A stretch of 64,000 bases of DNA, taken from JBBRQP01 sp038226175. GTDB taxonomy: Bacteria > Cyanobacteriota > Cyanobacteriia > Gloeobacterales > Anthocerotibacteraceae. The stretch covers positions 8,549 to 72,548 of the forward strand of contig JBBRQP010000002.1 in assembly GCA_038226175.1 (NCBI GenBank). Direction: 5' to 3'. Positions 34,888-42,757 of the stretch are shown one piece after another. Below the pieces are notes generated by a model. It made no database searches and was not told the origin of the DNA. It saw only the letters and a list, made by a program, of their open reading frames with translations. Numbering within the stretch: the stretch's first letter is position 1; the number at the start of each line of letters is the position of its first letter. The position numbers and the translations under genes are program-made.

Positions 34888-35199
34888 GTGGTTCCAGAAA
34901 GCCAATTACCCTTTGATGTAAATGGTGACTATATATTCCCAACCAGTGCCACTGGAGTAACCAGACCAGCCTATGCTGCAGGGTCTCCACTAAACTCTGG
35001 TTGCTCCGGTTTAGCTCCTGGCTCCTTGAGTTTTTGGGGCTACTATGGCGATTACGCTGGTTCTTATCAAGTCACCGTTAGTGGAGCGACTTTGGTGCCT
35101 AGTGCTGTTCCTGAACCCAGTGCTCTGGTTGGCTTGCTGGCTTTGGGTGGTTTGGGTGCAGTTTCTCTACGTCGCCAAAAAACAACTTCACTCCGCTAA
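34888..35199 (+). pseudogene. PEP-CTERM protein remnant lacking its N-terminus
   Basis: The last 30 residues are a clean PEP-CTERM sorting signal: VPEPSALVGLLALGG, then an RRQ anchor. Upstream there is only a short extracellular-looking segment (SLSFWGYYGDYAGSYQVTV). The frame is open back to 34828 without a credible start or any signal peptide, which a sorted surface protein needs; GTG at 34888 is merely the first start codon. I read it as the 3' end of a larger gene whose front is deleted. Its tail overlaps the convergent rqcH gene by 12 bp. Confidence 0.7.
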
Positions 35200-36897
35200 T
35201 TGGGGTAAGTGGTCTGGTTTACCCCAGATCACCTTGAAGCTCATATAGGTGACAAGTCCCGGTAAATGCCCTTTAAGTTTGCGTACCTGTTGACGTGGGG
35301 TATACAAAACCGGGACTTGGCCACTTTGGCGGGCACGACTAAAGTGAGCCGCTACATGGGCCGCAGTTTCTAAATCCGTCTGTTCTGGAACTTGACCGGA
35401 TGGCAACTGTAATAAGACATGAGCCCCCGGAATTTCTTGGGCATGAAACCAAAGGTCTTGGGGTTGTGCTACGCGGAAGGTGATCTCCTCATTTTGACGA
35501 TTATTACGTCCACAGAGAATATTTAAACCACTGGGAGTCTGGAAACGATAGTAGGGTGTAGATAGAGTTGCTTTACCGCTCACAGCATTTTTGGCAGAAA
35601 CATAACCTGTTGTGCGCAGCTCTTGTTCGATCTCAGTCAAAACCGCTAAATCTGCTTGCTCAAGTTGGGACAGGATACCTTCGAGATAGCTTTCTTCGGT
35701 GCGTACTTGCAATAAGAGCGGATCAAGGGCAATAAGTGCGCGGTGAGCTTTACGATGTTGGCGATAATAGGTTTGGGCATTGGCAATCAGGTCTTTAGCT
35801 GGATTGAGAGGAATCAGTATGGGCAAGGTAGTCTCAAAATCTGGCAAGGTAATTTGGCTCTGACCGAGGGTACGGGTTTGCTCTTGGGCCATCAATAGGT
35901 CAGCTTTTTGCTTGAGATGATCAGCCGTACCTGCTTTATTTTGCCTAGTTTCAAAATCTTGACGCTTGATTTGAACCTTACGTAGGGCTGTATTCACAAT
36001 TTGACTAAAGCGATGGCGTTGTTGTTGTAAGGTTTGTTCACTTAAGCTCTGAGTGTAATAATCTTCGATCAAGCGATTGCCACTCGGATAAGCGTGCGTG
36101 ATGCTCCATCCTAATACGGTATAGCCTTCTGCGGTCAAACCAGGCTGATAAGTATCATGAGCAAGGGTCATTAGCCAATGTTGCCAAGCCTGATATAAAT
36201 TTTGCCATTGTTGCGGGTTCAAAGTATTGGTTTGTGTACTAGATAAGATCTGTACTTGTTGTAACATTTGACGAGCCAGCTGTTTGCTTACGCCCCGATA
36301 ACCTTCGAGTAGGGCTTTTTCAATAGGGATCGGCAGCAAATTAATGCGTTCTTGCCAATCATTGAGGGATTCGGCAAGTTCAGGCATGGGGCGCGTCAGC
36401 GGTGGTGGTGGGCTGTAGGTATCGCCAGGGGTCAAGGGACGCACTCGCGACTGTTGGTCACTGACCGTATGAGCGCAGCAGAGAATAGTTTGTGCTTGAT
36501 CGGTGAGTATCAAGTTGCTATATTTACCCATGATCTCAACATAAAACCGATAATTAATCTCGGCTTGAGGCCGCGCCGCAAATTCTAAAATAGCAACGCG
36601 CTCCCAGGCTGGTTGCTGAATACTAACTAATAGTTGACCGCCTAAATATTGAAAAAGTTGCTGAGAGAAAGGATAGCGATTGATTGTTTTGCCACTGGTT
36701 TTTTGGCTACATAAATGGAGCCGCGCCGCCACAGGATGACAGGAGGCTTCGAGGCTACCAATGCCTTCGGCTCGACGCAGGGTAAGTCGCACCGTATGCG
36801 GAAAATCTTGACGTACGCTTTCGACCCGCGCCGGGAGCCATGTCTGGCGTAGTTCCTGAAGCAGTGCTGCCAAGGTAGTGACATCTAGGGCTTGCAT
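35188..36897 (-). CDS. rqcH: NFACT/Rqc2 family ribosome-quality-control protein
   Basis: 569 residues. The N-terminal NFACT-N domain (MQALDVTTLAALLQELR, EIMGKYSNLIL), a coiled-coil middle (about 280-400) and the C-terminal NFACT-R/DUF814 domain (GLNILCGRNNRQNEEITFR; DLWFHAQEIPGAHVLL) match RqcH, which binds obstructed 50S subunits and adds C-terminal alanine tails. Older annotation calls this family fibronectin-binding protein. The gene starts 18 bp after the end of msrB. Confidence 0.9.
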   Translation of the reverse strand: MQALDVTTLAALLQELRQTWLPARVESVRQDFPHTVRLTLRRAEGIGSLEASCHPVAARLHLCSQKTSGKTINRYPFSQQLFQYLGGQLLVSIQQPAWERVAILEFAARPQAEINYRFYVEIMGKYSNLILTDQAQTILCCAHTVSDQQSRVRPLTPGDTYSPPPPLTRPMPELAESLNDWQERINLLPIPIEKALLEGYRGVSKQLARQMLQQVQILSSTQTNTLNPQQWQNLYQAWQHWLMTLAHDTYQPGLTAEGYTVLGWSITHAYPSGNRLIEDYYTQSLSEQTLQQQRHRFSQIVNTALRKVQIKRQDFETRQNKAGTADHLKQKADLLMAQEQTRTLGQSQITLPDFETTLPILIPLNPAKDLIANAQTYYRQHRKAHRALIALDPLLLQVRTEESYLEGILSQLEQADLAVLTEIEQELRTTGYVSAKNAVSGKATLSTPYYRFQTPSGLNILCGRNNRQNEEITFRVAQPQDLWFHAQEIPGAHVLLQLPSGQVPEQTDLETAAHVAAHFSRARQSGQVPVLYTPRQQVRKLKGHLPGLVTYMSFKVIWGKPDHLPQLAE

Positions 36898-36915
36898 GGG
36901 CTGTCTTTGGTGAGT

Positions 36916-37314
36916 TTAGGTAACTTCCGGGACAAAAGTTAAGGAAGCTGAATTCAAACAGTAGCGCAAGCCCGTTGGTGCTGGGCCATCCTCGAAGACA
37001 TGACCGAGATGACTATCACAACGAGCACACAAAATCTCGACTCGACGCATCCCATAACTGTTATCGGCTACGGTGAGTACATTTTCGTCATTGATCGGTT
37101 TAAAGAAACTAGGCCAGCCCGTCCCTGATTCAAACTTGGCATCTGCGGTAAATAAGGGCAAATCACAACAGACACAGTGATAAATTCCAGGCTGATGGTG
37201 GTCATAAAATATGCCACAAAATGAGGGTTCAGTACCTTTTTTGCGGGTAACACGATATTGCTCATCGGTCAGTTGTGCGCGCCACTGCTGATCGGTCTTA
37301 ACGATCTTTTCCAT
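36916..37314 (-). CDS. msrB: Peptide-methionine (R)-S-oxide reductase
   Basis: 132 residues; repairs methionine-R-sulfoxide using thioredoxin. Zinc-site pairs CVCC and CARCDSHLGHVF, GTGWPSF and the catalytic Cys in LRYCLNSASL are all present. Standard length, no msrA fusion. Cytoplasmic. Confidence 0.95.
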   Translation of the reverse strand: MEKIVKTDQQWRAQLTDEQYRVTRKKGTEPSFCGIFYDHHQPGIYHCVCCDLPLFTADAKFESGTGWPSFFKPINDENVLTVADNSYGMRRVEILCARCDSHLGHVFEDGPAPTGLRYCLNSASLTFVPEVT

Positions 37315-37424
37315 TAGTTTGCTCCATCATTTAGGGTGTTAATGCTGTTAGTTGAGCTGACGGATTCTGTCGCTCACAGTCTGGTTTCCAACTATCCCAT
37401 GATAACACTTTGGCTGGCAATGGC

Positions 37425-39767
37425 TTAGGACTTGCCCAACTGGGAGGCCAAAACTCTAGCTTTTTGAGCCAGAGCATAGGTTTTGTCTGCGTGTGCCCAA
37501 GTCTTGAGAGTAGATTGGATTTCGAGGCGGGCTTCAGCTTTTTCACCCGTTGCAGCGTAGAGTTGGGCTAGCTCGTAATGGATTTCAGGATGAGTTGGGA
37601 AATACTTTAGAGCTTGCTTGAGCGCGGTTTCAGCTTGAGTATAATTTTTTGATTCACGATAACAGCGCCCCATATCGAGATGAACTAGCTGCTCGGTGGG
37701 CATTTTTTGTAAATACTCGGCATACATGAGAATCGCCTTGGCGTAATCTTTATGTAATTCAGCAATTTTTCCTTGTGACTTCAATAGGAGAGGGGCGAAT
37801 TCTAAAATCCCAAAATCATGAAGGACTTTTTCAATTTCCGGGAGTAAAGGTTCTGCCCGCTCGGGATCACCTTGAGCAATATAAAACTGAAGATAACCAA
37901 TTTGAGCAATGGCATAGCTTAGGGGATCGGACTTGGCTGTTGCCATGATGGTATCGAGTATGGCTCTAGCTTGGGCAGGGTGTCCGGCTTTAGTATAGTC
38001 ATCCAGATAAAAGGCTTCCCAAATTTGGGTACTGAGCGTAGAGGAATACTTCTGCTTTTCGGTTAGGCGCGTCGGAAACAGAGCCAAAACAGGCTGCCAT
38101 TGTCCAGTTAGCCGATAGTAGTCATCTAGGGAGCTATACACAGTATCTTTTTCTATCGATAATTGGCTATGAGTTAGGGTTTTTTGGTAGATAGCCAAAG
38201 CCTTAGATAAATTACCCAAACGCAGATCAATATCACCCAAACCAACCCAAGCATAAACATTATTACTATCAATGCCTAAGGCTTGCTGATAATACTTGTG
38301 CGCTAATTCAAATTGACCCATCGTCAAGTAAATATTTCCTAAATTATTGTAGGCTGTAGCTTCATTCGGCACATGGCTTTGATATTGCTGATAGGCGGCG
38401 ATTGCTTCTTGGTAATGACCTGAATTTTCATATAGGCTACCAATATCGTTGAGGTAAGTGTATTGCTCAGGGTCTAATTCTAAAACGCGCCGATAGGATT
38501 TGATGGCTTCTTCGGGCTGGGCTGCATTGATATAGTAGGCTGCTAAACGCAAATAAGCCTGGATGTCATCGGGGTAAAGTAATGACCATTGTTTAAGGAC
38601 TTTGAGTCGTTCTGTGGCTTGTCCACTGACAAAAAAGCTATTAGAATTCAATACAAACTGACCGTGCTCCGTTAACTTAAAAATATATTTCTTTGCTTGA
38701 TTTAAGTCAGCTTTAGCTTGGCTAATTTTGCCTGAATTATAGTAATCCATAAAGCGGAAGGCATAGGCAATGGCAAAGCTAGGATCTATGCTCAGAGATT
38801 GATTTAACTCTTTAATTGACTCTAATCTGTTTTCATCAAATCCTCTAATATTACTGGACTTAGTAAAATGCTCTAGGGCAGACAGATAACGGGTTGAAAT
38901 TTCGGTAACGGGAAAGTCTGTAATTGAATTGATATGCTCTTCTGGTATATTTAGGTCTCGTTTGACCTGAAGCGATGCTTGATCAATTAAGTCAAATAAA
39001 TCTGTGCCTTGAAAATTATGCTTTGCAATCAGTTTTACATGTTCTGTTTCATAGATTTTGACCTGTAAAGTAAATTGGTTATTTATTTTTGAAAATGTGC
39101 CATTCAGGATATAGGGAAGTCGATAGTAACTAGCAAGATCGCGTTGTAGACCAAGTGCTAACGGATCCTTGTAAGAAAATCCAGCTTTCTTAATGCGATC
39201 AGCCAAGTCATTGGTGTCATGTAAATCTAAAAATAAGTCTTGGGATAAATCTATTGCTAAAAGATTAGGAATGCCTTGACGCAACCAGGCTAACTTTTGA
39301 TCAACCATCTGATTTTCAAAAAAGAATAGGGCAATTCGTTTACGAAAAGCACTCTTAGGGAAAGTACGTTGAACGGTGCGACCATGAGCATCTTGCATCA
39401 TCATGGTTTGGTTGATCGAGCCTAACTCTTTATCCTGAAAGCTACTCCAGAGAATCAACGCTGCAACCAAAGCATTCAGTGGCACACCTATTTTTTCAGC
39501 CCAAGTCCAAGGCGTTTTACCCGGTTCGCCCCGGTAGTAAGCCAAGATTAAAACACTTGGAAAAACTAATACTTCGAGGACAATCACAAAATCAGTCAGG
39601 CTAGGTGAAAGCTGATAACGGTGGGTAAGCCAATCAATAAATTGGATAATACCCCAACAAGATACAGCATAGGTGACAAGAATTTGTAGCACTTGCCGCT
39701 CTAAAATTCGGCGTGGCCAAGAGTCTTTAGCTTGTGATACGGGAATTTGAGCCATAGGTTGAGGCAT
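37425..39767 (-). CDS. Membrane protein with FlgO/TolB-like domain and TPR repeats
   Basis: 780 residues. Three N-terminal membrane helices (about 28-48, 57-78, 93-112) are followed by a FlgO/TolB-N-like domain (IALFFFENQ... WLRQGIPNLLAIDLSQDL; YILNGTFSKINNQFTLQVKIYE) and then about ten TPR units (EEAIKSYRRVLELDP; YNNLGNIYLTMGQFELAHKYYQQALGI). This design is common in large bacterial signalling families that carry a cyclase or DNA-binding domain in front; here no such domain is present. Role unknown, perhaps envelope sensing. Confidence 0.82.
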   Translation of the reverse strand: MPQPMAQIPVSQAKDSWPRRILERQVLQILVTYAVSCWGIIQFIDWLTHRYQLSPSLTDFVIVLEVLVFPSVLILAYYRGEPGKTPWTWAEKIGVPLNALVAALILWSSFQDKELGSINQTMMMQDAHGRTVQRTFPKSAFRKRIALFFFENQMVDQKLAWLRQGIPNLLAIDLSQDLFLDLHDTNDLADRIKKAGFSYKDPLALGLQRDLASYYRLPYILNGTFSKINNQFTLQVKIYETEHVKLIAKHNFQGTDLFDLIDQASLQVKRDLNIPEEHINSITDFPVTEISTRYLSALEHFTKSSNIRGFDENRLESIKELNQSLSIDPSFAIAYAFRFMDYYNSGKISQAKADLNQAKKYIFKLTEHGQFVLNSNSFFVSGQATERLKVLKQWSLLYPDDIQAYLRLAAYYINAAQPEEAIKSYRRVLELDPEQYTYLNDIGSLYENSGHYQEAIAAYQQYQSHVPNEATAYNNLGNIYLTMGQFELAHKYYQQALGIDSNNVYAWVGLGDIDLRLGNLSKALAIYQKTLTHSQLSIEKDTVYSSLDDYYRLTGQWQPVLALFPTRLTEKQKYSSTLSTQIWEAFYLDDYTKAGHPAQARAILDTIMATAKSDPLSYAIAQIGYLQFYIAQGDPERAEPLLPEIEKVLHDFGILEFAPLLLKSQGKIAELHKDYAKAILMYAEYLQKMPTEQLVHLDMGRCYRESKNYTQAETALKQALKYFPTHPEIHYELAQLYAATGEKAEARLEIQSTLKTWAHADKTYALAQKARVLASQLGKS

Positions 39768-39803
39768 GATTAGCGAGCTAATTATAACAACAAAATTTAA
39801 GAG

Positions 39804-40003
39804 ATTGGCTCGGGTCGTTAGCCCCCCCGCCCCATAAATGGGGAGCTAAAACCAGCTAATACTTGGTTTGGATATTTGAGCTTAGAGGAGAAAGAGAGTT
39901 AACGCTTGATTTCTGAAAGTGTAACTTGACCCAAGAGTGCCCTGGCTCCCCATTTATGGGGCGGGGGGGCGTTCTCTCTAAACGGAAATGGTATTGGCTC
40001 GGG
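39804..40003. repeat. Perfect 26-bp inverted repeat element with flanking 11-bp direct repeats
   Basis: Arms 39821-39846 and 39945-39970 are exact 26-base reverse complements (outer half GCCCCCCCGCCCC, inner half ATAAATGGGGAGC), with 98 bases between them. ATTGGCTCGGG occurs on the left at 39804-39814 and again in direct orientation at 39993-40003. Long perfect termini, small size, no coding capacity and a flanking direct repeat suggest a MITE-like or other non-autonomous element. The direct repeats are 6 and 22 bases from the arms, so they are not a simple target duplication of the arms. The rest of the gap between the TPR gene and tRNA-Pro holds nothing else I can name. Confidence 0.65.
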
Positions 40004-40067
40004 CATAATGAGACTCAAGGGACATTACTTGTTCATTGGTTACATAACTTGTTAAAGTAAAGATCAA

Positions 40068-40141
40068 CGGGATGTAGCGCAGCTTGGTAGCGCGCCTGCT
40101 TTGGGAGCAGGATGCCGCAGGTTCAAATCCTGTCATCCCGA
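40068..40141 (+). tRNA. tRNA-Pro (TGG)
   Basis: Acceptor CGGGATG pairs with CATCCCG without mismatch. Anticodon stem CTGCT/AGCAG holds loop TTTGGGA (anticodon TGG), and the T-arm reads CAGGTTCAAATCCTG. Discriminator A at 40141; no CCA is encoded. Confidence 0.97.
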
Positions 40142-40253
40142 ATTTTTTTTTACACCACAAAACACAATAGCCTGTGTTAATCAAACAAAAAATATGATTT
40201 TGCCGGGTAAATTACTTTTAAAGTAATGGATGCATAACTAATCAGGTCTATAG

Positions 40254-40820
40254 ATGACTTACTTTTTGCGATTTTGTTTGGCACTTACCTGCTCTGGAAC
40301 TATAGCTTGGACTGAGTTGAAGGCAGCCCCAGCCCAAACATCTGTGGTTGTCCAAAATACTGCTCAAGTAGTCTATAAGGCTTTGTTGGGTAAGTGGACA
40401 GGCAGTCTGGAATACCGAGATTACTCCAATAATAAGCGGGTTACTTTGCCTGCGGTGCTGGAAGTATCTGTAAGTGGCGAGGCGATGACTTGGCATTTTA
40501 CCTATGATGATGGCCCGGGTAAAACAGTGACAGGCGAGGAAACAATTGTGATCAATGCCCAGGATCAGACATTCCGAGAGCAAGCGGCTGAATCCAAAAC
40601 GCCAAAAATTTATCACCTTAGCGGTCTCAATGATTTTGCTCAGCAAGGTCAGGGTCAACTGGTGGTGACGGGTATCGCCGAAGATGACTCTCAAAAAGTA
40701 GATCTGCGTAAAACGCTTACGATTATGGGCAAGAGCTTGACTATCCTCAAAGAAGTCCGTCCACCAGGAGCAGAGTTCCTTTTTCGTAATAAATATACCT
40801 TTAAGAGAGCTGAACTATGA
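40254..40820 (+). CDS. Secreted protein of unknown function, lipocalin-like size
   Basis: 188 residues. The N-terminal 25 (MTYFLRFCLALTCSGTIAWTELKAAPA) look like a Sec signal with cleavage near APA. The mature part is predicted mainly beta (LLGKWTGSLEYRDYSNN; MTWHFTYDDGPGKTVTGEE), a pattern of small secreted beta-barrel proteins of the 'KWxGxLxYxDY' type. I recognise no named family. It is the better reading of this stretch than the antisense ORF, which has no family character. Confidence 0.7.
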   Translation: MTYFLRFCLALTCSGTIAWTELKAAPAQTSVVVQNTAQVVYKALLGKWTGSLEYRDYSNNKRVTLPAVLEVSVSGEAMTWHFTYDDGPGKTVTGEETIVINAQDQTFREQAAESKTPKIYHLSGLNDFAQQGQGQLVVTGIAEDDSQKVDLRKTLTIMGKSLTILKEVRPPGAEFLFRNKYTFKRAEL

Positions 40821-40838
40821 TCAAACGGGCAATAAGCC

Positions 40839-42683
40839 CTACTCCACGGTCACGGACTTCGCCAAATTACGTGGTTGATCTACGTCTGCCCCCCGCCTTA
40901 CCGCCATGGCATAGGAAAACATTTGTAGAGGGATACAATTCAAAATCGGCGTGAGTAAGGGTAAAGTTTCGGGAACCTCGATCACATGAGCGACTTTATC
41001 GCGGATTAGGGTATCACCAGGATTGATCAGAGCAATCACTTTACCGCCCCGAGCATTAACTTGTTCGATATTAGAGAGCATTTTTTCATAAACATGATCA
41101 CGGGTTGCTAGACACACCACTGGCATGCGCTCATCAATCAGCGCAATCGGTCCATGTTTCATCTCGCCCGCCGGATAGCCCTCGGCGTGAATATAGCTAA
41201 TCTCTTTCATTTTAAGAGCGCCTTCAAGGGCAATCGGGGCATTAACCCAGCGTCCTAGGTACAGCATGTCCGTAACTTGGTGATACTCATCGGCAAGCTG
41301 TTCGTAAACTTGGGTATTTTTAAGGAGTAAATTAATCTTGCCCGGAATTTCGATCAGAGCTTGAATATGGGTACGAATTTCGGCTGGGGTGAGCGTTCCT
41401 TTGGCCTGGGCTAACCGTAGTGCCAGTAAATAACCCGTCATCAACATCCCAGTAAAGACCTTGGTCGAAGCTACCGCAATCTCGGGCCCCGAGTGAATAT
41501 AAATCGCGCCACCATCAGCAAGACGGCTTGCCTGAGAGCCAATCGCATTGAGGATCGCTAGACTTTTTACACCCTGTTCGCGCGCCTCAGTCATAGCGGC
41601 GAGCGTATCCACGGTTTCGCCAGACTGGGTAAGTGCCAAGAGCAGACTATTGGGTGCAAAAACAGGCTGACGGTAGCGAAACTCTGAACCATAATCTACT
41701 TCAACTTGTACCCGCGCTAGGGTTTCCACAAAATATTTGGTGACGAGACAGGCATGCCAAGCCGTGCCACAGGCCACGGCATAAATGCGGTCGAGTTTAC
41801 GTAAGTCATCATCACCTAGCAGCAAACCCTCAAGGTCAATGCGCCCATTTTCCACATCCACCCGTCCGCGTAGGGTATCGGTAGTAGTACGCGGTTGCTC
41901 AAAGATTTCCTTTTGCATGAAGTGCTTATAACCACCCTTCGCCGCAGAAACTGGATCCCAAGCCACAACCGTCACGGGTTTGCGTAATACTTCCCCACTC
42001 AACCGTTGATAACTAATGCGTTCTGCTGTCACCAACGCCATTTCGCCGTCTTCAAGAAAGACCATGCGCTGGGTATGATTAACAATCGCGGGTAAATCTG
42101 AGGCAATAAAATTTTCACCTTCACCTTCGCCGAGCACCACCGCGCCCGCATTGCCAATGCGTGCAGCTAACAAGAGAGCAAGCTGTGTCCGATCCATCGC
42201 AACAACGGCATTACCACCACGCAGAGCTTGCATCGTGCGGGCAAAGGCTTGGACAAAATCACCTAGTTCTTCGACATAATGCCCCAACAAATTAGCAATA
42301 ACTTCGGTATCCGTTTGTGAGTAAAAGACGACGCCTTGATTTACCAATTCCTGTTTTAATTCAAGATAATTTTCAACGATACCATTTTGGATGACGACGA
42401 CTCGATTATGAACATCACAGTGAGGATGAGCATTAACTTCAGTCACAGCGCCATGGGTTGCCCAACGGGTGTGACCGATGCCCATCGTGGCGTCTGGGCT
42501 ATCAAGGCGCAGTTTTTCTTCGAGGAAGCGGAGTTTGCCCGGTGCGCGTACCAGATGAATTTCGCCCTGTTTGAGCGTGGCAATACCAGCCGAGTCATAG
42601 CCGCGATACTCAAGCGTCCGCAAGCCTTCAATCAAGAGCGGCACGGCCTTACGAGAACCCACATAACCGACAATGCCACACAT
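40839..42683 (-). CDS. glmS: Glutamine-fructose-6-phosphate aminotransferase (isomerizing)
   Basis: 614 residues; makes glucosamine-6-phosphate for peptidoglycan and LPS. The start at 42683 places the catalytic Cys directly after Met (MCGIVGYVG), which is required for the N-terminal-nucleophile glutaminase; the open frame begins five codons earlier. GHTRWATHG and YNSQTDTE-type sequence belong to the glutaminase domain; two SIS domains follow, and the C-terminus reads PRNLAKSVTVE as expected. No glmS ribozyme motif was recognised upstream. Confidence 0.97.
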   Translation of the reverse strand: MCGIVGYVGSRKAVPLLIEGLRTLEYRGYDSAGIATLKQGEIHLVRAPGKLRFLEEKLRLDSPDATMGIGHTRWATHGAVTEVNAHPHCDVHNRVVVIQNGIVENYLELKQELVNQGVVFYSQTDTEVIANLLGHYVEELGDFVQAFARTMQALRGGNAVVAMDRTQLALLLAARIGNAGAVVLGEGEGENFIASDLPAIVNHTQRMVFLEDGEMALVTAERISYQRLSGEVLRKPVTVVAWDPVSAAKGGYKHFMQKEIFEQPRTTTDTLRGRVDVENGRIDLEGLLLGDDDLRKLDRIYAVACGTAWHACLVTKYFVETLARVQVEVDYGSEFRYRQPVFAPNSLLLALTQSGETVDTLAAMTEAREQGVKSLAILNAIGSQASRLADGGAIYIHSGPEIAVASTKVFTGMLMTGYLLALRLAQAKGTLTPAEIRTHIQALIEIPGKINLLLKNTQVYEQLADEYHQVTDMLYLGRWVNAPIALEGALKMKEISYIHAEGYPAGEMKHGPIALIDERMPVVCLATRDHVYEKMLSNIEQVNARGGKVIALINPGDTLIRDKVAHVIEVPETLPLLTPILNCIPLQMFSYAMAVRRGADVDQPRNLAKSVTVE

Positions 42684-42757
42684 AATTTGCTTCCTCACTG
42701 GGTAAATCTTATCTTACTGTTTTTTCAAAGTTTGTTTTCTCGAACAAACTTTGGTAA

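Noticed and set aside
39978..40184. Minus-strand ORF containing MTGFEPAASCSQSRRATKL
   Set aside because: It is the antisense of tRNA-Pro; this peptide is a familiar false annotation opposite such tRNAs.
40248..40694. 148-residue antisense ORF
   Set aside because: Shadow of the secreted protein gene, which has a signal peptide and coherent beta pattern.
42684..42757. glmS ribozyme/riboswitch
   Set aside because: The gap upstream of glmS is too short and lacks the pseudoknotted core.
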